Source: a virus
Strand: one strand, 5' to 3'
Virus record (IMG/VR): IMGVR_UViG_3300021960_000065
Location: 1-64,000 of that record
Length of the DNA: 64,000 bases
A program made the position numbers and the translations under genes. Under the pieces are notes generated by a model. The model was not told the origin of the DNA, ran no database searches, and worked only from the letters and a program-made list of their open reading frames with translations. Of the stretch, positions 60,083-64,000 are shown in pieces. Numbering within the stretch: position 1 is the stretch's first letter; every line of letters begins with the position of its first letter.

Positions 60083-60966
60083 AGCCTCACCACCGACCTG
60101 ATACGCCCTGTGGCTTCTTGCATTTTACCTTTAATGACGGAGGTAAGAGTGGGGTAGCGAATCTGTTTGGCGAATTCCGCCGCCTCTCGCACCGCTTTAT
60201 CGTTCAAGGGGCAGCGAATGCCCTTGTCCCTGCACCACTTGAGCAGATCCTCAGTCGCCAAATTCGCACCTGAGTCCTTGACAAAGGGGCAACCCCCCAA
60301 ACCACCGATGCTTGTGTCAAATTCAAACACACCGTTGAGGTATGCGGTTTCCACATTGGGCATGAGGTTTTTGCCGTGATGCAAATGCACAGCGAGGTTT
60401 TCTGTGTAATCGTTGGCTACATCAATACCCAAAGCGATGTCAAAGGGTTTTGCTGTTCCCGAAGTGTCGCATAACACGATTTTTTCACCATAGGTGAGTC
60501 CTTTTTGCACGACTTCGGCTAATTGTTCAACGCAACCGCCAAATGCCTTTGAAATATACACACGCACATTTTCACGAGGCACACCCGTCAGCATTTTGTC
60601 ATAAATTGCTGTGATTGCCTCAAGGTCTTTACCGAAATTTTTCTTGTTGAAATCATCATTAGGGGACAGCACAATGTTGAATTTGGTCGCCCCAACCGCC
60701 TTTGCACGCTCTAAACCCCTGTCATTCATCACCAATACCGAATATGAAACACCGTTGTTCCTGCGGAGAACCCCCTGCACCACCTCTTCGCCATCAGCCA
60801 TGTTCGGAACAAGGCGCGGATTGACAAACGAAGCCACTTCAATGTGCTTCACATTTGTCTTTTCAATGAGGCTGATTAGGTGCAATTTGTCCTCCGTAGC
60901 CACGAAATGCGACAGGTTTTGAAGGCCGTCGCGGGGTGCTACCTCAAAAATGGTAATACCCGCCAT
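60079..60966 (-). CDS. HMG-CoA lyase-like enzyme
   Basis: The product has 295 residues from the ATG at 60966. It is a DRE-TIM metallolyase of the hydroxymethylglutaryl-CoA lyase type: F-E-V-A-P-R-D-G-L-Q-N at 7-17 (Arg12, Asp13), E-V-A-S-F-V-N-P-R near 43, V-P-N-M-A-D, V-H-L-H-H-G-K with metal-binding His194 and His196, G-G-L-G-G-C-P-F with catalytic Cys226, and N-L-A-T-E-D with Asn235. Key residues are intact; the usual H-C-H-D-T reads H-L-H-H-G. The reaction cleaves HMG-CoA to acetyl-CoA and acetoacetate. In an archaeon this would draw on the mevalonate/lipid precursor. It has no tag but lies among tagged genes. Confidence 0.85.
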   Translation of the reverse strand: MAGITIFEVAPRDGLQNLSHFVATEDKLHLISLIEKTNVKHIEVASFVNPRLVPNMADGEEVVQGVLRRNNGVSYSVLVMNDRGLERAKAVGATKFNIVLSPNDDFNKKNFGKDLEAITAIYDKMLTGVPRENVRVYISKAFGGCVEQLAEVVQKGLTYGEKIVLCDTSGTAKPFDIALGIDVANDYTENLAVHLHHGKNLMPNVETAYLNGVFEFDTSIGGLGGCPFVKDSGANLATEDLLKWCRDKGIRCPLNDKAVREAAEFAKQIRYPTLTSVIKGKMQEATGRIRSVVRL

Positions 60967-61007
60967 GTGCGCTGTGAGGGCGTGACGGCTGAAAAAGTTA
61001 GCGGGGG

Positions 61008-61031
61008 TCAGGCGGTGTCAAAGGCGGTCAA
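61008..61031 (-). pseudogene. Remnant of a cargo-tag start
   Basis: The coding strand reads TTG ACC GCC TTT GAC ACC GCC TGA, i.e. T-A-F-D-T-A then a stop, overlapping the end of the upstream gene. It matches the first codons of the tagged genes (ATGACCGCCTTTGACACCGC) except for ATG to TTG and the lost Trp codon. It looks like the scar of a tagged gene that was replaced here by the lyase gene. The remaining bases up to 60966 hold no gene. Confidence 0.6.
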
Positions 61032-61633
61032 TATATCCCCTCCCTTAGCACAAACGGTGGATGGCGTTTCATACCTAAAGACATATAGCGTTTGAACCAA
61101 TCGGAGTCTTTCAATTGATTTTGTAGGCGTTGATCGTAATTTGCGACCATTGAAAGGTGTCGTCGCCTCATCATATCGGGATCTTCATCGCCTGTGTAAA
61201 GTGAATCAACATCGGGATATTTTTCGTTCCCTGTGAAAATCACCCTAAGCATTTCGGGCGGTATCGCTTCGGTCACAGAAAAATCGTGATATGTTGGATT
61301 GAAATTAAATCCTTCTAAACCTTCTGCTTCATCTGCGATTTCAATTACAACAGGGCTTGAATCGGGTGTCTGTGAGCCAATGTCCATGTGTGGTTCAAGG
61401 TTTCCTATGGCGTAGGCTAAGGCTCTCAATGGCTCTTGAGCCATGAATGCTCGGCTTTCGCCTTCATAGGGTGTTTCATCCTCTTCCATGTATTCAAAGT
61501 CATCCGCGTAATTGCCCTCATCGTGAGCGTGTGGGTTAAGGCCGTGTTGTAGGATTGAAGAGAGGTTTTTTGACGAAGTGCCGTGATAATACGGCATTTT
61601 CAACAAAGCCCAAGCGGTATCAAAGGCGGTCAT
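61028..61633 (-). CDS. Tagged ADP-ribosyltransferase-like protein
   Basis: The product has 201 residues from the ATG at 61633. The tag is T-A-F-D-T-A-W-A-L-L-K. It has the clearest ADP-ribosyltransferase layout of the array: Y-Y-H-G-T-S-S-K-N-L with His17, I-L-Q-H-G-L, L-R-A-L-A-Y-A with Tyr74, V-V-I-E-I, and V-T-E-A-I-P-P-E-M-L with Glu122. These could form an H-Y-E triad. Such enzymes transfer ADP-ribose from NAD or remove 2'-phosphates from RNA (KptA); which of these applies is not clear. T4 Alt is a capsid-packaged enzyme of this superfamily. The gene stops exactly where the fossil tag starts. Confidence 0.7.
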   Translation of the reverse strand: MTAFDTAWALLKMPYYHGTSSKNLSSILQHGLNPHAHDEGNYADDFEYMEEDETPYEGESRAFMAQEPLRALAYAIGNLEPHMDIGSQTPDSSPVVIEIADEAEGLEGFNFNPTYHDFSVTEAIPPEMLRVIFTGNEKYPDVDSLYTGDEDPDMMRRRHLSMVANYDQRLQNQLKDSDWFKRYMSLGMKRHPPFVLREGIY

Positions 61634-62151
61634 GGCACGAAATCCCCCTTATCCTCTTCATCGGGCCATTCCATGCCAATAGCACGAGCAAAATCGGCTA
61701 CACTTGGCGATTGTTGATGAGTCCTACGCATAAATTGGCCTTTTCCGCTTTCCATTGGGACATAACGACCTCCTGCGTTGAAGATTTCTTCTATCATGTC
61801 CTCAAGCCATTTTTCATCCGAAGGCTTAACGCTTCTATGCCTTGACAAAGGCGAACCCACAATTGCGTTCACTAAAGAGGCTCTTTCCAATTCTCCGAAA
61901 ACTTCCTCAATGCCAACATCTGTCCCATCTCCCCGTGAAAACCCCCCTCTTGCGATCCACTCTCCATCTCGCCCATCCCGCATGGCTTCTGCAAAGTCCC
62001 CTGTGCGATAATCGGGAAGATATTCACGATGAGGCGCAATTTTTGACCCAACAACCGCTAATTCAGCATTGGGTGAAAACCAAGAAGGGCGTTTTTGAGG
62101 CAGGTTGAAATCCACTTTCAACAAATCCCAAGCGGTGTCAAAGGCGGTCAT
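61630..62151 (-). CDS. Tagged protein, unknown
   Basis: The product has 173 residues from the ATG at 62151, after GAGGGATAG. The tag is T-A-F-D-T-A-W-D-L-L-K. The remainder is mixed and polar, with E-W-I-A-R-G-G-F-S-R-G-D-G near residue 63, A-I-V-G-S-P-L-S-R-H-R-S near 95 and R-R-T-H-Q-Q-S-P-S-V-A-D near 141. The two last sequences recall parts of larger domains, but no family can be named. It overlaps the previous and next genes by 4 bases, as its neighbours do. Confidence 0.5.
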   Translation of the reverse strand: MTAFDTAWDLLKVDFNLPQKRPSWFSPNAELAVVGSKIAPHREYLPDYRTGDFAEAMRDGRDGEWIARGGFSRGDGTDVGIEEVFGELERASLVNAIVGSPLSRHRSVKPSDEKWLEDMIEEIFNAGGRYVPMESGKGQFMRRTHQQSPSVADFARAIGMEWPDEEDKGDFVP

Positions 62152-62861
62152 GGACTATCCCTCACTCTTTCAGCCATCCATTCCTTGATTTTGCGCTGAC
62201 TGTTGCCATACATCGGCAACACATCCTCCGGGTCAATCGCTCTTGGTGTTATCAATTCGTGCATCATTTCGGGAACATCGGCAGGTATTTCAAAGGGTAT
62301 TTCGGTCATATCAGGTGCGTCAATAGCGAACATTTGGGTATAAGGATCGCGTGTGGGAATGAATTGCTCTCCCCCAATAACCCCCCTGTCCCATTGTGCC
62401 AAAGGCATATTGAATGCTTCGTATTTTCTTTGGATGTTTTCCTTCAATTCATCCATAAATTGTTGGTCGTATGGTGTGTCAAAATCAACATTGGCTTCTT
62501 CTAAGGCTTGATAAAAATTGCCCATAGCATCCGCTGCAAGCATATTCCCTGCAATCGTTTCATCACGGTAAGGTTGGGTGTCAATGATGTAATGCTCTTT
62601 GCCGCCCTGAACCCGATTGCGAAATTGATTTAGCAATTGACTCACTGACAATTTGCTATTGGACTCAGCACCGATTGGGATTGAAAAAACACCGTGTGGC
62701 CTGTTTAGGATTTCGTTGTGCGGAAGGGTGCTTATTGCGGCGTGGTTGTGATTGCCACCCATGCTTGGATCTATCGGTTCACCAATTGGCACATGACCCC
62801 CGTGATATGCGAAACGAGGGACATTTTTCACAATATCCCATGCGGTGTCAAAGGCGGTCAT
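62148..62861 (-). CDS. Tagged protein, possible ADP-ribosyltransferase-like
   Basis: The product has 237 residues from the ATG at 62861 after GAGGGATGA. The tag is T-A-F-D-T-A-W-D-I-V-K. A-Y-H-G-G-H-V-P-I at 18-26 resembles the first ADP-ribosyltransferase strand, and A-I-D-P-E-D-V-L near residue 213 resembles the strand carrying the catalytic Glu (Glu217 here is not quite in place). Between them, G-V-F-S-I-P and H-Y-I-I-D-T could be core strands. The match is weaker than for the gene at 61028-61633. It belongs to the tagged array. Confidence 0.45.
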   Translation of the reverse strand: MTAFDTAWDIVKNVPRFAYHGGHVPIGEPIDPSMGGNHNHAAISTLPHNEILNRPHGVFSIPIGAESNSKLSVSQLLNQFRNRVQGGKEHYIIDTQPYRDETIAGNMLAADAMGNFYQALEEANVDFDTPYDQQFMDELKENIQRKYEAFNMPLAQWDRGVIGGEQFIPTRDPYTQMFAIDAPDMTEIPFEIPADVPEMMHELITPRAIDPEDVLPMYGNSQRKIKEWMAERVRDSP

Positions 62862-63400
62862 AGGTCATCCCTCACAAGCCAAGAAGAAGGCCCATATTTC
62901 TTCGTTTTGCTTCTCCACAAATTCTTAGCGTCTTGTGTTTGAAAGTCGGAAGGTTCAAGGGTTTCACCACGCCGATCCAAAATAGAAGCCACCATATCAT
63001 AAATTGCGGTCATATATCCCCTTCTTCGGTAATCCGAGTCTGTTCCAACCATTGTCGGCTCAAAAAAGGATTCATTGGTTGGTTTCCGAAAAGCGGCATC
63101 TGCCCGATTGTATTTAAGCGGGCGGTTTTCTTCTAAAATCAAGGCGTTTATCTGTTCATTGTCTTGTCGCCCCCGATCCACAGGTTGAACAATCGCTTCC
63201 ATAGGCAAACGCTCTCCCGTTTTTGGATCGTCAAAAAGTGCTGAATAATGCGTAAAATCAAATAAATTTTCAAGAGGAATAGCATTATGTTTAGCCCATT
63301 GTTTGTAGCGTTGTTGCCATTCATCCCCTTCACTTTCAATAAGAGAATGGGGAACAATGGGCATTTTCACCAAATCCCAAGCGGATTCAAATGCGGTCAT
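62858..63400 (-). CDS. Tagged GNAT acetyltransferase-like protein (paralog)
   Basis: The product has 180 residues from the ATG at 63400. The tag is T-A-F-E-S-A-W-D-L-V-K-M-P. The acetyl-CoA loop is R-R-R-G-Y-M-T-A-I at 125-133, followed by Y-D-M-V-A-S-I-L. It is a paralog of the protein at 56227-56784; shared points include K-M-P-I-V-P at the tag end, E-G-D-E and the ending S-W-L-V-R-D-D-L. The copies differ strongly elsewhere, so the duplication is old or selection for change is strong. The substrate is unknown. Confidence 0.65.
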   Translation of the reverse strand: MTAFESAWDLVKMPIVPHSLIESEGDEWQQRYKQWAKHNAIPLENLFDFTHYSALFDDPKTGERLPMEAIVQPVDRGRQDNEQINALILEENRPLKYNRADAAFRKPTNESFFEPTMVGTDSDYRRRGYMTAIYDMVASILDRRGETLEPSDFQTQDAKNLWRSKTKKYGPSSWLVRDDL

Positions 63401-63912
63401 GGATTCGGCCTCCCCACCCTGTCGTCACCTGCGTGCTTCTCACGCAACCTCCGCATGAAACCCAAACCCTGTTCACTCATCATATGAGGTGGCGGTTGAT
63501 ACATTCGCCTGTTTTGATTTTCAGCCAAACGCAAAATCAATTGAATCAAGGCTTCTTGATACCCGCGCCCCTCATAGCCGGGTTCGGTTTTGATTGAATA
63601 GGGATAAATGCCTCTTGGGTCGTCAATGTTGTCACGGTCAATGGAGAGTGAGGTGGGGTGGATATAATGTTCAGCCCTCCACATACGATGGCCCATATCA
63701 TTGGGTTCGTTGTCCGAAATGTGAGCCACACCCAAACCATCAGGACTTAAACGAGCAACAGCAGGTAAGCGTTCATTTGTTTCGGGGTCTATGAAATCGC
63801 CTTCAAATTGATGAAAGGGGAATTGCCCCTGCATGACTGTCCCGACATCACGAATTGAATCCATGTCAAGAGGTGCTTTCAACAAAGCCCACGCTTGCCC
63901 AAACGCCCCCAT
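63397..63912 (-). CDS. Tagged GNAT-like protein
   Basis: The product has 171 residues from the ATG at 63912 (M-G-A-F-G-Q-A-W-A-L-L-K), which puts the tag at the N-terminus as in its neighbours; a TTG at 63924 would add four residues. An acetyl-CoA loop, E-P-G-Y-E-G-R-G-Y-Q-E-A-L, lies near residue 112, followed by a helix L-I-Q-L-I-L-R-L-A. The C-terminus is basic and disordered. The substrate is unknown. It ends in a 4-base overlap with the next gene. Confidence 0.55.
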   Translation of the reverse strand: MGAFGQAWALLKAPLDMDSIRDVGTVMQGQFPFHQFEGDFIDPETNERLPAVARLSPDGLGVAHISDNEPNDMGHRMWRAEHYIHPTSLSIDRDNIDDPRGIYPYSIKTEPGYEGRGYQEALIQLILRLAENQNRRMYQPPPHMMSEQGLGFMRRLREKHAGDDRVGRPNP

Positions 63913-63951
63913 GCTGTGCGTCAAGGCACATCATGTCAAAAATGTAGCGGA

Positions 63952-64000
63952 TTAGAACAGAACGCTCGCCTTTTGTTTCTTCTCCCATGACTCCCACGCC
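63952..64000 (-). CDS. C-terminal end of a further gene
   Basis: The last 15 codons of a minus-strand gene enter the window: A-W-E-S-W-E-K-K-Q-K-A-S-V-L-F, then TAA at 63952-63954. Most of the gene lies outside the window. The A-W followed by Lys residues is reminiscent of the tag at a C-terminus, but the preceding residues are not visible. Function unknown. The 40 bases between it and the next gene hold nothing recognisable. Confidence 0.4.
   Translation of the reverse strand, partial: AWESWEKKQKASVLF

Larger units (their letters stand above)
59236..63400 (-). repeat. Family of near-identical 25-bp start boxes
   Basis: Five gene starts in this stretch share the same first 25 bases with few changes: boxes end at 59260, 61633, 62151, 62861 and 63400, with the common core ATGACCGCCTTTGACACCGC. 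A sixth, broken copy lies at 61008-61031. Third codon positions are conserved as well, so DNA identity exceeds what protein conservation needs. The boxes could serve as recombination points for exchanging the genes behind them. Confidence 0.6.

Noticed and set aside
1-64000. tRNA genes, replication genes, integrase or insertion sequences
   Set aside because: None seen on either strand; the replication genes must lie outside the window.

Overview
The window is one half of a large tailed-virus genome, fragmentary at both ends. It is packed wall to wall: genes overlap by 1-4 bases (ATGA or TGATG junctions) or lie a few bases apart, and every gene but one is on the minus strand. The head-tail set is that of a caudovirus (large terminase, portal, prohead protease, HK97-fold capsid protein, tape measure protein). 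The one plus-strand gene is a group II chaperonin (thermosome), which points to an archaeal host. From memory, marine viruses of Marine Group II / Poseidoniales archaea (magroviruses) combine an HK97-type head module with a thermosome. That assignment is an inference, because no replication or host-marker gene lies in the window. Many starts have an upstream match to GGAGGTGAT. I found no tRNA, rRNA, CRISPR array or insertion sequence, and no gene-free stretch over 300 bases.

Layout, read against the direction of transcription. 1-15 kb: giant tail-tip/adhesin proteins with lectin-like domains, a baseplate candidate, the tape measure protein and the tail chaperone pair, which carries a probable -1 frameshift site. 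15-24 kb: tail tube, terminator, connector, small virion proteins, major capsid protein and protease. 24-35 kb: a 1169-residue protein with a degenerate nucleotidyltransferase region, small coiled-coil proteins, portal and large terminase. 35-44 kb: long disordered proteins and a run of zinc-ribbon proteins, including a possible small terminase. 44-47.5 kb: small membrane proteins around a virus-encoded Ras/Arf-like GTPase, and a ribbon-helix-helix regulator with a tandem-repeat operator candidate. 47.5-55 kb: a Dam-like methyltransferase, a zincin, a GP88-like protein and the thermosome. 55-64 kb: a cassette array of ADP-ribosyltransferase-like, acetyltransferase-like, zincin, ParB-like and unknown proteins, interrupted by an HMG-CoA lyase.

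The most striking observation is a short amphipathic motif, F-x-x-[AGV]-W followed by x-h-h-K (K at W+4 or W+5), in at least 18 otherwise dissimilar proteins. It is at the very N-terminus of 13 of them, internal in four, and at the extreme C-terminus of one (the DNA methyltransferase). A peptide that keeps its sequence while changing its place and its attached domain behaves like a sorting or packaging tag. The attached enzymes resemble cargo that T4 (Alt) and P1 (Dar proteins) carry in their capsids. My working model is a virion-cargo system: a tag that loads a set of effector enzymes into the head for delivery at infection. A seven-codon remnant of the tag lies directly upstream of the untagged HMG-CoA lyase, suggesting that genes are swapped at the conserved tag DNA.
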